The position numbers were made by a program, and so were the translations under genes. A DNA stretch of 42,977 nt from JBBRCX01 sp038204465. GTDB lineage: Bacteria; Planctomycetota; Phycisphaerae; Tepidisphaerales; Tepidisphaeraceae. A model generated the notes under the pieces. The model was not told the DNA's origin, made no database searches, and was given only the letters and a program-made list of their open reading frames with translations. Positions within the stretch are counted from its first letter, which is position 1. The number at the start of each line of letters is the position of its first letter. This document shows positions 1-8,080 of this stretch, one piece after another. Where the stretch lies: positions 1-42,977 of the forward strand of contig JBBRCX010000035.1 in NCBI GenBank assembly GCA_038204465.1, written 5' to 3'.

Positions 1-918
1 CCGCGGCTGGGCGCAGCGCTGGCCTACTACACCGTGCTGTCCATCGCGCCGCTGCTGATCCTGCTGACGCCGGCCGCGGGCTGGCTCTTCGGGCGGGAGG
101 CGGCGCGCGAGCGCATCGCCGATCAGTTTCAACAACTGATCGGACCGCAGGGCGCCGCGGCGATCGCGCTGATGCTCGACGTGCCCGGCCAAACCGGCGC
201 CGGGGCGCTCACGCGGGCGCTCGGCATCGCGGTCCTCGCCTTCGGCGCCTCCGGCGTCTTCGCCGAGATGCAGGACGCGCTCAATACAATCTGGGAGGTC
301 ACTCCCAAGCCGGGCCGCGTCGCCGCCCTCGATTTCCTGCGCCAGCGTTTTCTCTCTTTCGCGATGGTGCTGGGGATCTGCTTCGTGCTGATGGTATCGC
401 TGCTGATCAGCGCGTCGCTGTCGGCCGCTCGGGCCTACGCGGGCGAACGCGTGAAAGGCCTGGCGACGACGTGGGACGTGCTGAACCTCGTGGCCTCGTT
501 CCTGATCGTCACGCTGTTGTTTGCCATGATCTTCAAGATCCTCCCGGACGCGACCATCCGCTGGCGCGACGTGTGGATCGGCGCCGCGCTCACTTCAGGG
601 CTGTTTGCGGTGGGACGGTGGGTGATCGGCGAGTACCTCGGGCGCGCCAGCATCGGCCGCTATTACGGCGCCGGCGGGTCGATCATCGCGCTGCTGGTAT
701 GGGTCTACTATTCCGCGCAGATCCTGTACCTGGGGGCTGAATTCACCAAAGTCTATTCGCGTCGCACGGGTGCGCGCGTGGTGCCGACGAAGGACGCGGT
801 GCCCGTCACCGAAGAAGCCCGTGCCCAGCAGGGAATTCCCCACAAGGAGGTCGTCGAAGCGGTAAAGGAGGTGGTCGAAAGGAAGGACCGCGAGGACGCG
901 GGCAAGCCTTCAGAATAA
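1..918 (+). CDS. YihY/BrkB family inner-membrane protein (5' truncated)
   Basis: The reading frame is open from base 1, so the N-terminus lies outside the window; 305 residues are visible. The first residues (RLGAALAYYTVLSIAPLL) are the usual start of the BrkB/YihY fold, a polytopic inner-membrane family once mislabelled ribonuclease BN. About five hydrophobic helices follow. The late motif GRYYGAGGSIIALLVWVYYSAQILYLGAEF is highly typical of the family. A charged cytoplasmic tail of about 45 residues, rich in E and K, ends the protein. The biochemical role of the family is not settled; transport or envelope integrity has been proposed. It converges on the PilZ gene at 978-1397. Family assignment is secure; function is not. 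Confidence 0.92.
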   Translation, partial: PRLGAALAYYTVLSIAPLLILLTPAAGWLFGREAARERIADQFQQLIGPQGAAAIALMLDVPGQTGAGALTRALGIAVLAFGASGVFAEMQDALNTIWEVTPKPGRVAALDFLRQRFLSFAMVLGICFVLMVSLLISASLSAARAYAGERVKGLATTWDVLNLVASFLIVTLLFAMIFKILPDATIRWRDVWIGAALTSGLFAVGRWVIGEYLGRASIGRYYGAGGSIIALLVWVYYSAQILYLGAEFTKVYSRRTGARVVPTKDAVPVTEEARAQQGIPHKEVVEAVKEVVERKDREDAGKPSE

Positions 919-940
919 CTGTTGGAAAAGGCTTCCGCCC

Positions 941-974
941 GCAACCGTTGGCATGCCGCAACCGTTGGCATGAA
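941..974. repeat. 17-bp tandem repeat between convergent genes
   Basis: GCAACCGTTGGCATG occurs twice, at 941-955 and 958-972, giving a period of 17 bp. It fills the 59-bp gap between the stop codons of the convergent BrkB and PilZ genes. It is probably a local slippage duplication; no T-run makes it a convincing terminator. Confidence 0.7.
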
Positions 975-977
975 TGC

Positions 978-1397
978 CTACGACGCCCGGCGCTTTAGAA
1001 TGGGCGTTGAAGAGCTCTCAGAATCCTGCGCGCCGCTCAGCAACCGCAGGAACTTCGCGCCGATCGCGAAGGTCCCTTCGCGCAACGGCTGCCAATAGAC
1101 AACGCCGCACAACAGGGTTACCGGTCCGCGCGACGAAGGAAGCTGGAGCACGAACTGCTCGTCGAGCGCGATCTTCGTTTCGTGCAGAAACCCGATGCCG
1201 CCCGGTGAAAGGTCGCGCACCGGGACTTCGAGCGGCACGCTGGCGATCCGGTCGGTGAAGGGCACGAGCGTGACGCTCGCGCGCACGCCCACCCGCGGCT
1301 CCCGCCGCTGCTCGCGCGGCGTTGCGCCGTCAAAACCCGAATCGGGTTCCGAAAGCCTTGCGACAATGCTCTCGAAGAGTTCCGCGGAAAGGTTCAT
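978..1397 (-). CDS. PilZ domain protein (probable c-di-GMP receptor)
   Basis: 139 residues. After a short N-terminal helix the PilZ signature is visible in two parts: an arginine-rich RxxxR element around residues 31-35 (QRREPRVGVR), and DLSPGGIGF near residue 62, which matches the D/N-x-S-x-x-G motif. Together these bind cyclic di-GMP in characterised PilZ proteins. The remainder (VTLLCGVVYWQP, FAIGAKFLRL) fits the beta-barrel. There is no attached output domain, so it would act as a stand-alone receptor on an unknown partner. Its gene is divergent from the lipase-maturation fragment at 1516. c-di-GMP binding is inferred from the motifs only. Confidence 0.85.
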   Translation of the reverse strand: MNLSAELFESIVARLSEPDSGFDGATPREQRREPRVGVRASVTLVPFTDRIASVPLEVPVRDLSPGGIGFLHETKIALDEQFVLQLPSSRGPVTLLCGVVYWQPLREGTFAIGAKFLRLLSGAQDSESSSTPILKRRAS

Positions 1398-1515
1398 GCG
1401 CGCCAGTTTCTCTCCATTACGTATCGTGCTGCGGACGGCTTCACTTAACCTGCCCGACGCTCAGCGGTTCTCGGACGTGACGGGTTAGTATTGGCGGCAA
1501 AGGGTTCTTGCAGTT

Positions 1516-1860
1516 GTGCAGTTCAAGTACAAGCCCGGGGACGTCAACCGCCGGCCTCGCTTCACGACGCCCCACATGCCGCGGCTGGATTGGCAGATGT
1601 GGTTCCAGGCGCTGCCCGGGGCGCCGATCGGCGAGTGGTTCCCAAACCTGGTCCATCGGCTGCTGAAAGGGACGCCAGGGGTCCTGGACCTGATGGATAC
1701 CAACCCGTTTACCGCGCGTCCGCCGCGCTACGTTCGCGGCATCCTCTATGAATACGAATTTACCGATCCCTCACAGCGCACGCGCGCCTGGTGGCGCCGG
1801 GAGCGCCTGGGCATTTTCTTCATGCCCGTTTCGCTGGTGGATTTTCCGAGCGACGAGTGA
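1516..1860 (+). pseudogene. Orphan C-terminal fragment of a lipase maturation factor (LMF1-like)
   Basis: The 114-residue frame starts at a GTG. It reads like the last quarter of bacterial lipase maturation factor family proteins: YKPGD-x-x-RRP, then PHMPRLDWQMWFQAL, NPF-x-x-x-PPRYVRGILYEYEFT and WWRRE. Full family members have about 450-570 residues and an N-terminal multi-TM part. None of that part is present: an in-frame stop lies at 1486-1488 and the opposite strand upstream is occupied by the PilZ gene. Homology continues for only a few codons upstream of the GTG. It is most likely a remnant left by deletion, although a stand-alone small protein cannot be excluded because the frame itself is intact and conserved motifs are undamaged. 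Confidence 0.75.
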
Positions 1861-2111
1861 GGCGGCCGGCATGCCGGTGGACCGCCTCGATGCTCAGCCA
1901 GCCGACGCCGGGCGAGTAGGCCCGCTGCCCCGGGCGCACGCGCGGCTTGCTCCATCGCCGAATGGTGGTGCTCTTGCGACCTTCGCGGATCGCGATCTAC
2001 AGGGGCTTCTTGAAGAAGAAGAGTTGACCCCATCGATGGCGGCCCGCGCTCGATCATACCTGGGCAAATTCCAGGGCTGCAAACAGCGGAATCTCGCGAT
2101 GACGGGGAGGT

Positions 2112-2624
2112 TCACTTGCCAACGATTGAATCCTTGAGCGTGCCAACGATCTCCAACAACTCATCCTGCTCGCGCTCTTTTACCCGCAGGCGATCGAGCA
2201 CCGACTTCAGATCGGCGGCAAAGGCGGTCCATTCGGCTTCGGTGATCTTCATACCTTTGTGCGCGGTGATCATGTCATCGCCCTCATACTTCTGCGGGCC
2301 GCCCGTCGCCGAGCCCAGGAATTGCACGAGCCTGCGCTTGAGCTTCTTGACGTTTTCAGGAGTGGCTTCCCACTTATGCTCGGTTTTCTCGCGGGTGAAG
2401 TTCACCTTCGGGTCCTTCATCGCGACATCGATCAGGTTATCGATGACGGTCTGAATGGCAGGCTCTCCGCCGATTCGGTCATACAACGAGGTGGTCGCTG
2501 AGCGGGTCATGTCGCGCGGCCTCGGAGTGTCGAGGCCCTCATCTTGCCCGGAACTGGCGCAGCCGAAGATTGAGGAAGTTGCGAAGGCGACAATCGTCAG
2601 CAGCGTGATACATCGAAGGGGCAT
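2112..2624 (-). CDS. Lipoprotein-anchored group I truncated haemoglobin
   Basis: 170 residues. The N-terminus is a signal peptide with a lipobox-like IFGC, which puts the lipidated Cys near position 22. A 25-residue polar linker follows. The globin domain then starts with SLYDRIGGEPAIQTVIDNLID, the hallmark opening of 2-on-2 truncated haemoglobins. The proximal haem-ligand His is in DMITAHKGMKIT, and GGPQKYEGDD precedes it as in the trHbN group. The start is supported by AAAGGAG 7 bases upstream on the minus strand. Family members bind O2 and NO. Export and membrane anchoring are unusual, since most are cytosolic. The gene is divergent from the ABC importer operon at 2780 and shares its 155-bp control region. 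Confidence 0.85.
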   Translation of the reverse strand: MPLRCITLLTIVAFATSSIFGCASSGQDEGLDTPRPRDMTRSATTSLYDRIGGEPAIQTVIDNLIDVAMKDPKVNFTREKTEHKWEATPENVKKLKRRLVQFLGSATGGPQKYEGDDMITAHKGMKITEAEWTAFAADLKSVLDRLRVKEREQDELLEIVGTLKDSIVGK

Positions 2625-2713
2625 GAGCGGCTCCTTTCAGGCGTAGCGTGTGCTGCGCCGAAGTGTAGCAGATCAAGAAAAAACGACGCTTGACGAAGCC
2701 GACCGAGTTTCCT

Positions 2714-2740
2714 TGTATTCCGATAGGAATTAGGTATATT
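2714..2740 (+). promoter_or_regulatory. Promoter with palindromic operator for the ABC importer operon
   Basis: A perfect inverted repeat ATTCC-GATA-GGAAT lies at 2717-2730. It sits between a weak -35 (TTGTAT, 2714-2719) and a good -10 (TATATT, 2735-2740, 15-bp spacer). A protein bound here would block RNA polymerase. GGAAT half-sites of this kind resemble sites of Rrf2-type cysteine/sulfur regulators (CymR-like). That link is inference, but it would fit a sulfonate importer. No regulator gene is adjacent. Confidence 0.5.
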
Positions 2741-2779
2741 TGAAACGTTCGCCGTACCTGATGCGGAAACGAGAGCGAC

Positions 2780-3868
2780 ATGGCAATGTCTACCAATGAT
2801 AAGCGTCTATCAGAATTTGACTTAGCTGCCATAATTCTCGTCCTGTTCGCGATTGGTTGCGGCGGCTCAGAGAATACGGCGGGCCCCCAGCCACCGCCGA
2901 AAGAGATCCGTCTCGGCTACTTCGCAAACCTGACCCATGCACAGGCTGTGCTGGGTGTTTCGTCCGGCGAATTCGCGCAGGCGGTTGCGCCTTCAAAGGT
3001 GACTACAAACGTCTTCAACGCGGGTCCGTCGCTCATTGAGGCCCTCTTCGCCGGCGCGATTGACGTCGGGTATGTGGGGCCGGGGCCGGCTCTCAATGCA
3101 TTTGAAAAGAGCCACGGCGAAGGAATCCGCGTCATCGCCGGGGCGGCCTCCAATGGAGTGCTGATCGTGGCGGGGAAAGGCTCCGGCATTAATTCGCTCA
3201 GCGACCTCGCGGGCAAGCGCATCGCCACGCCACAGGCGGGAAATACTCAGGACATCTCCGCGCGCCACTACCTCAGGGCGGTGCTGAAGCAGAGCAACAC
3301 CGACAACGTGCAGCCGATTCAGAACGCGGAACAGGCGGCGATGATGCAGCGGGGACAGATCGACGCCTCGTGGGCGCCGGAACCATGGGGCTCGCTGCTG
3401 GTATCGACGGCCGGCGCAAAAGTCATCGCTCAGGAGAAAGATCTGTGGCCGCAGGGGCAGTTTGCGATCACGCTTGTGGTGACCACTCCCAAGTTTCTCA
3501 AGGATCATCCGGATGTCATTGAAAAGCTGCTCGTCGTCCATCACAACTGGACCACGCGACTGCAATCCGAGCCGCAAAAGTATGAGCCACAGCTGGAACA
3601 GGCGCTATTCGAGCTGACGAAGAAGCGATTGCCGGCCGGTGTTCTGTCCTCCGCCTTCGGCACTACCGTCTTTACCGACGATCCGCTGCCGTACACGTTC
3701 AGCGAGTTCGCGAAGTGGACTTTTGAGGTCGGTGTTTCAAAGAACCCGCCCGGCGATTTGTCGGCCTTGGTCGACACGACTATCCTGAGCCGAGTGCAGC
3801 TCGGGAACATGTCGGCGGCATCGACCGTCCCGACGAGCCAGCCGGCCACCACTCATGCAGCTTACTGA
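2780..3868 (+). CDS. ABC transporter substrate-binding lipoprotein (aliphatic sulfonate/nitrate type)
   Basis: 362 residues. A hydrophobic N-terminal stretch ends in a lipobox-like AIGC near residue 27. The mature part opens with IRLGYFANLTHAQAVLG, typical of the SsuA/NrtA/NMT1 periplasmic binding family. Further family hallmarks are NAGPSLIEALFAGAIDVGYVGPGPALNAF, LAGKRIATPQAGNTQD and MMQRGQIDASWAPEPW. The C-terminus has a Ser/Thr/Pro tail. ATG codons occur at 2780 and 2786; the first is used here, without a clear ribosome site. The stop overlaps the ATPase start by 14 bases, which indicates translational coupling. Sulfonates, taurine or nitrate are all possible substrates. The GYF-NLTHA start most often goes with sulfonate-type annotation. 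Confidence 0.88.
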   Translation: MAMSTNDKRLSEFDLAAIILVLFAIGCGGSENTAGPQPPPKEIRLGYFANLTHAQAVLGVSSGEFAQAVAPSKVTTNVFNAGPSLIEALFAGAIDVGYVGPGPALNAFEKSHGEGIRVIAGAASNGVLIVAGKGSGINSLSDLAGKRIATPQAGNTQDISARHYLRAVLKQSNTDNVQPIQNAEQAAMMQRGQIDASWAPEPWGSLLVSTAGAKVIAQEKDLWPQGQFAITLVVTTPKFLKDHPDVIEKLLVVHHNWTTRLQSEPQKYEPQLEQALFELTKKRLPAGVLSSAFGTTVFTDDPLPYTFSEFAKWTFEVGVSKNPPGDLSALVDTTILSRVQLGNMSAASTVPTSQPATTHAAY

Positions 3869-4769
3869 CCGCTCGACCCTCGGCTTTGCCACCCCGCGCA
3901 ACGGGGCGCAGCGTGTCGCGCCCGAGGGCGAAGGCGCGGGACGCCTGGTCATGCAGGGCATCGACAAGCGGTTCAACGGTTCAGCCCACGCGCTGCGCGG
4001 CATCAGCCTCACCACGCGGCCGGGCGAGTTCGTCGTCGTCGTGGGCCCCAGCGGCTGCGGGAAGAGCACGCTGCTCAACATCGCGGCGGGGATGATCAAG
4101 CCCGAGGCGGGATCCCTCAGCCTCGATGGGCGCGCGATCACGGGCCCGGGTCCCGACCGTGCCATGGTCTTTCAGGAGCATGGGCTCTTTCCCTGGCTTA
4201 CCGCCGCGCAGAATATCGCGTTTGGGCTGAAGATGGCGGGCGTCTCGCGCTCGGATCGCGCAGACCGCGTTGCGGACGCGCTGCGAATGGTGCATCTTTC
4301 GCAGAGCGGCGGCAAGCTGGTGCACGAGCTGTCGGGTGGGATGCGGCAGCGCGTCGCGATTGCTCGCGCGCTCGTGATGGACCCGGCGGTGCTGCTGATG
4401 GACGAGCCGTTCGCGGCGCTGGACGCGCAGACGCGCACGCTGCTGCACGAACAGCTGCAGGAACTGTGGGGCCAGACGCACAAGACGATCCTGTTCGTCA
4501 CACATTCCGTCGGCGAAGCGGTTCGCCTTGCCGATCGGATCATCGTGTTGCATGCCCATCCGGGCCGCATCCGGCGCGAGATCGAAGTCTCGCTGCCGCA
4601 CCCGCGCAACTTCGACAGCACCGACATCACGGAGCTCGTGCGCTTGGTCCGAAAGGAAATTGAAGACGAGGTTAACCGTGTCCACGCGGAGATGGGCGAA
4701 GCTCTCTGGAAGCCTCAAACGGCTCACGATCTGGCTCGCGGTTCTTTTGATCTGGGAGGCGGCATATAG
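3855..4769 (+). CDS. ABC transporter ATP-binding protein (SsuB/TauB/NrtD family)
   Basis: 304 residues. It is the ATPase of the importer. Walker A (GPSGCGKST) is at residues 64-72, the Q-loop is in MVFQEHGLFPWLTAAQN, the signature is LSGGMRQRVAIARAL, Walker B is VLLMDEPFAALD, and the switch histidine is in LFVTHSVGEAV. The signature, Q-loop context and length match the nitrate/sulfonate/taurine group. The first 30 residues before the domain are poorly conserved, so the true start could be slightly downstream. The 3' end overlaps the permease start by about 90 bases in another frame, which is a long but plausible overlap in a compact operon. Confidence 0.93.
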   Translation: MQLTDRSTLGFATPRNGAQRVAPEGEGAGRLVMQGIDKRFNGSAHALRGISLTTRPGEFVVVVGPSGCGKSTLLNIAAGMIKPEAGSLSLDGRAITGPGPDRAMVFQEHGLFPWLTAAQNIAFGLKMAGVSRSDRADRVADALRMVHLSQSGGKLVHELSGGMRQRVAIARALVMDPAVLLMDEPFAALDAQTRTLLHEQLQELWGQTHKTILFVTHSVGEAVRLADRIIVLHAHPGRIRREIEVSLPHPRNFDSTDITELVRLVRKEIEDEVNRVHAEMGEALWKPQTAHDLARGSFDLGGGI

Positions 4770-5538
4770 GCTGATCGGGTGGCGCGCGTGGATCTTCCCG
4801 GCGCCGAGTCACATCCTCGACGCGATGCTGGCGCTGCTGAATATTCACACCTCGTTCGGATCGCCGGCGGGGCCGGGCTGGCCGTGGTCTGAGGGGAGGT
4901 CGGCAGCGGGGCATTGGTACGACATGCCGCTGGTGTGGGCGAACCTGGTGAGCGCAACCCGGCTGCTGGTCGGCTTCGCGATCAGCATCGTGCTTGGCTT
5001 GCTCCTCGGGCTGGCGATGTGGCGCTGGCAGAGCCTGGACGCGTTTCTGGGCCCCTTGTTTCTGGGTCTGCAGACGCTGCCGAGCGTCTGCTGGGTGCCG
5101 CTGGCGATCCTGATCTTCGGAATCAACGAGACGGGCGTGCTGTTTGTACTGGTGATGGGGAGTTTCTTCGCCATCGCCATTGCCCTGCGCGACGGGCTGC
5201 GGACGATCCCGCCGCTGTACCAGCGCGCGGGGCTGATGATGGGGGCGCGAAGTTGGAAGCTGTACCGCTACGTGCTGCTGCCGGCGAGCCTGCCTGCGCT
5301 GACGAGCAGCCTGCGGCAGGGTTTTTCTTTCGCATGGCGCTCGCTGATGGGAGCGGAGCTGCTCTTCGCCGTGCGCAACCATGGCCTTGGATACCTGCTG
5401 CAGATGGGCCGTGATTTCTCCGACCTGCCGCAGGTGATAGCGGTGTTGATCATGATGGTCGTGATCGGCATGACGGTTGACCGCTGGATCTTCGCCAGGC
5501 TCCAGCGGCGCGTACAGGCGCGGTTCGGACTTTCTTGA
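4678..5538 (+). CDS. ABC transporter permease (SsuC/TauC/NrtB family)
   Basis: 286 residues from the GTG at 4678, chosen because GAGG lies 6 bases upstream and the first membrane helix (IWLAVLLIWEAAYRLIGW) follows directly. The frame is open further upstream but there only shadows the ATPase gene. About six TM helices are visible. The coupling motif of binding-protein-dependent permeases is YQRAGLMMGARSWKLYRYVLLPASLPAL (EAA-x3-G-x9-I-x-LP type). A periplasmic loop of about 40 residues between TM1 and TM2 (GSPAGPGWPWSEGRSAAGHWYDM) is longer than in SsuC but usual in related permeases. It completes the importer with the two genes upstream. Confidence 0.92.
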   Translation: MSTRRWAKLSGSLKRLTIWLAVLLIWEAAYRLIGWRAWIFPAPSHILDAMLALLNIHTSFGSPAGPGWPWSEGRSAAGHWYDMPLVWANLVSATRLLVGFAISIVLGLLLGLAMWRWQSLDAFLGPLFLGLQTLPSVCWVPLAILIFGINETGVLFVLVMGSFFAIAIALRDGLRTIPPLYQRAGLMMGARSWKLYRYVLLPASLPALTSSLRQGFSFAWRSLMGAELLFAVRNHGLGYLLQMGRDFSDLPQVIAVLIMMVVIGMTVDRWIFARLQRRVQARFGLS

Positions 5539-5662
5539 GGCACGGACAACCCCTGCATGCCAGCGGCACAATCCAGCGCCGACAGACCAGCGCATCCGCC
5601 GGATCCCGCTGACGTGAGTGAACCGATATCCTGTAAACCCCGAAACACAATCAATTTCTCAT

Positions 5663-6253
5663 TTACATCTTCTTCCGCCGGAATGTGAACTCGTGCGTGA
5701 AAGAGACCTTCTCGCGCTGGAACACAAGCGACATCCGGACTTCGCTCTCGCCCTGCCAGTCCCAGTAGTAGGTTTCGTCGCCGTAGACGGCGTAGTAGCG
5801 CGGGTAATCGTCTTCAAACTCGCTGTAGCCGAACCCGCCATCGCGATGCCAGCGGCGCCCATATACACCGCCAACTCCGATGCCGATCGACGGGCCCGTC
5901 CGCTCCAGCCGCGGGCGGATTGGCGGGAAGATCCGCTTGACCGAACTGGCCGCGGCGATCGTCAGGCTCTGCAGCGGATGACTCTGCCCCTTCGGGTCCA
6001 CGACGACGCTGTCGTCGCCGCGCAGCTTCACCGGCGTGTCGGTGGGGTTGTCGACAAACATCACGAGGTGGCTGTCGAAGCTTCGCAGGCGGTAGCGCAG
6101 AGGGTCGATCGGCAACACGACGTCCGACTTCTCACCGATGTGCTGCGCGAGGTGGGGCGGGCGCACGAGATCATACTCATAGTGCGCGCAGCCGCTCAGA
6201 GCGGCCAGGATTGGAAAAAGCAGCGCGGCGGCCGGGAGAAATCGGTTGGAGAT
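5663..6253 (-). CDS. Glycine/tyrosine-rich lipoprotein of unknown function, start codon uncertain
   Basis: From the GTG at 6166 there are 167 residues, but the frame stays open upstream to a TGA at 6278-6280 and encodes an excellent lipoprotein signal there: SNRFLPAAALLFPILAALSGC, followed by AHYEYDLV. No ATG, GTG or TTG precedes that signal in this frame. The only candidates are the ATC at 6251-6253 (used for this entry) or the ATG at 6279-6281 in the next frame, whose use would need a frameshift. The body holds a polar beta-rich part (VDNPTDTPVKLRGDDSVVVDPKG) and a Gly/Tyr/Trp/Asp-rich segment (YYAVYGDETYYWDW). I do not recognise the family. Localisation on a membrane is the only confident inference. 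Confidence 0.6.
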   Translation of the reverse strand: MSNRFLPAAALLFPILAALSGCAHYEYDLVRPPHLAQHIGEKSDVVLPIDPLRYRLRSFDSHLVMFVDNPTDTPVKLRGDDSVVVDPKGQSHPLQSLTIAAASSVKRIFPPIRPRLERTGPSIGIGVGGVYGRRWHRDGGFGYSEFEDDYPRYYAVYGDETYYWDWQGESEVRMSLVFQREKVSFTHEFTFRRKKM

Positions 6254-6384
6254 GGGAGTCTTTCGACGAGTTGGTTGTCATTCTAGACCATTTCGTCGAA
6301 TGATGCTGAAGATGGATCAGTCCCCAGAGCGATCTGATGTGTGGGGCCGCTGAATCCCTTCGCTGCCGTCGCTACACCCGCTGC

Positions 6385-6948
6385 TCAACCGGTGGATGCC
6401 TGTCGGCCGTTTAGCGTCTTCGCCTCGTTCATGCTTCGCATGGCCTTCAACACGGCGGGGCTGACGCCGCGGTCGCGAAGGTAGCTCTCCTGCTGGTCAG
6501 TCAATTCGAAAATCTGTCCTGTGGACTCGAGCCGGCTGATCATTTCCTGATCGCCCAAGTGCGCATCGTTCATCGCGAGGACTTCGTCGAGGGTGATAAA
6601 GCCGTCGTTGTTGAGGTCCGCGGTTCTTGCCTTCTCCACGTCTGAAGCGCGGGCAGGGCTTCGCTCCGCGGCTTTCGCGGAATGGATGGCATCTTCGCGG
6701 GACTTTGCGTTGAGCTTCTGCTTTTGAGCGGCGATCAAAGGGCCGCGGCCCGCGCCCAGCGCGTCGCCGACCAGCGCGTCAAGCGCCCGATGGTTTGCGG
6801 GAATCGAAGCGGCGGCCAGCGCCCCTGCGGCGCCGCCGGCTTGCGTCCCGGCTTCGCCCGGTGCATTGGACGATTGCTGACATCCCGCGAGCAGGGGGAT
6901 CGTCATCAATCCGATCACAACGGTTGAAGCAAATGGACGTTTGACCAT
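6385..6948 (-). CDS. EF-hand lipoprotein of unknown function
   Basis: 187 residues. A signal peptide ends in the lipobox LLAGC (Cys 23). An Ala/Gly-rich linker follows, then a helical charged region. One canonical calcium-binding loop, DLNNDGFITLDEV, is near residues 113-125 (D-x-N-x-D-G-x-I-x-x-x-E). The C-terminus is helical (YLRDRGVSPAVLKAMRSM). AAGGAG precedes the ATG on the minus strand. A single EF-hand in an exported lipoprotein suggests calcium-dependent folding or binding at the cell surface; no enzymatic domain is visible. Confidence 0.8.
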   Translation of the reverse strand: MVKRPFASTVVIGLMTIPLLAGCQQSSNAPGEAGTQAGGAAGALAAASIPANHRALDALVGDALGAGRGPLIAAQKQKLNAKSREDAIHSAKAAERSPARASDVEKARTADLNNDGFITLDEVLAMNDAHLGDQEMISRLESTGQIFELTDQQESYLRDRGVSPAVLKAMRSMNEAKTLNGRQASTG

Positions 6949-7161
6949 CGAGCACTCCTTTTCGCGGCGGTTGCGATGCCTTGTTCAAGCAAGGCGAATC
7001 ATGTGCCAGTTCAACAGACACAAGAGCGCGCGCGGAGATAGCGGAGTTTCGAATGCGTTCATTTTCCTTGACAACCCTCACGTCTCATCCGTGTAGTAGG
7101 GGGATGAAGCGGACGCCGACGTTCAGCGGCCGCTCACTTGTGAGGTTCCAAGGACTAAGCG

Positions 7162-8016
7162 ATGGGGATCGAGGGACTGCGACGTTGGCAGTGGGTGGTG
7201 ATTGGGCTCGTGCTCGGGATATCGCTGGGGTATGCCCGCAACCGCCTGGGGAACAGCATTGGGTCGGTGGGGGCGCGGAACCTCGGCCCGGAACGGTTTC
7301 AGGCTGAATTGGCCCAGCCGCCGTTTGAGGGCAAGCCGATTCTCGCCAACATCGTGGTGCACCCGCTGGATGGGGGATTGTATCGGGTGACGATGCAGCG
7401 GCTCGTGCAGCCGTTGAACGCGAGGGATCCGAACGCGCGGGTGTATCAACCGTGGGAATGGCAGACGCATGGCCCAACCTTCAAGCCGGCCATCGCGGGC
7501 GGCGCGAATCCTCGGACGTATACGGTGCGATCGTATCTCGACGAGATGTCCAGGCGTCACGGGTGGGTGAAGTATCGCTACGCCTGGTGGGGCGAGCCGC
7601 GGCTGGCGATGGGGCTGTGGGCGCTCGGCTCGGTCGTGGTGGTTGGCGGCATCTGGCCGACGGTGTTGAACCTGCTCGTCGGCGCCGGTTACAGCCGGCC
7701 GCGTCCGGCCCCGGAACCGGAGTATGACTTGAGCCGATTCAAGGGCGAGCCGCCCCTCGCGGCCGTCGCGGCGCCGGCGGACGATTCGCGCCTGGCGGAA
7801 CTGGAGGCGAAGCTGCTGAGCGACCTGGAAACGGACGAGGCGGATCGCCGCAAAGAGCCGCCGGCTCGACCGAAGGATCCGTCGAAGCTCACGGGAGGCC
7901 CGCTATCGCCGGCCCAAGGGGGTGCTGCGAATGGCGAGAGTTCGAAAAAGTTTGATGGCGAGTTCTACCCGGTTGCCCGCAGCGCCCCGTCGCCCAAGCC
8001 GAAGAAGGCGTGTTAA
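7162..8016 (+). CDS. Two-TM membrane protein of unknown function
   Basis: 284 residues; AAGGA at 7150-7154 supports the start. TM1 is WVVIGLVLGISLGYA near residues 10-25. An extracytoplasmic domain of about 125 residues follows (HPLDGGLYRVTMQRL, YTVRSYLDEMSRRHGWVKYRYAWW), then TM2 (LAMGLWALGSVVVVGGIWPTVLNLLVGAG). A long charged, proline-rich cytoplasmic tail with a short helical stretch (DDSRLAELEAKLLSDLETDEADRR) ends the protein. The tail closes with KFDGEFYPVARSAP and Lys/Pro. I do not recognise a described domain. It is a stand-alone gene just upstream of the rpsD promoter. Confidence 0.72.
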   Translation: MGIEGLRRWQWVVIGLVLGISLGYARNRLGNSIGSVGARNLGPERFQAELAQPPFEGKPILANIVVHPLDGGLYRVTMQRLVQPLNARDPNARVYQPWEWQTHGPTFKPAIAGGANPRTYTVRSYLDEMSRRHGWVKYRYAWWGEPRLAMGLWALGSVVVVGGIWPTVLNLLVGAGYSRPRPAPEPEYDLSRFKGEPPLAAVAAPADDSRLAELEAKLLSDLETDEADRRKEPPARPKDPSKLTGGPLSPAQGGAANGESSKKFDGEFYPVARSAPSPKPKKAC

Positions 8017-8052
8017 CGTCGGCCAATCACGATTCGATCTTCCGCGATTTCC

Positions 8053-8080
8053 TTGAGAACCATCGACAAACCGCTATACT
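8053..8080 (+). promoter_or_regulatory. Sigma70-type promoter upstream of rpsD
   Basis: TTGAGA (8053-8058), a 16-bp spacer and TATACT (8075-8080) match the consensus at five of six positions in each box. It leaves a leader of about 200 nt before rpsD. The leader contains a strong GCGGGC/GCCCGC hairpin (8101-8118). Confidence 0.6.
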
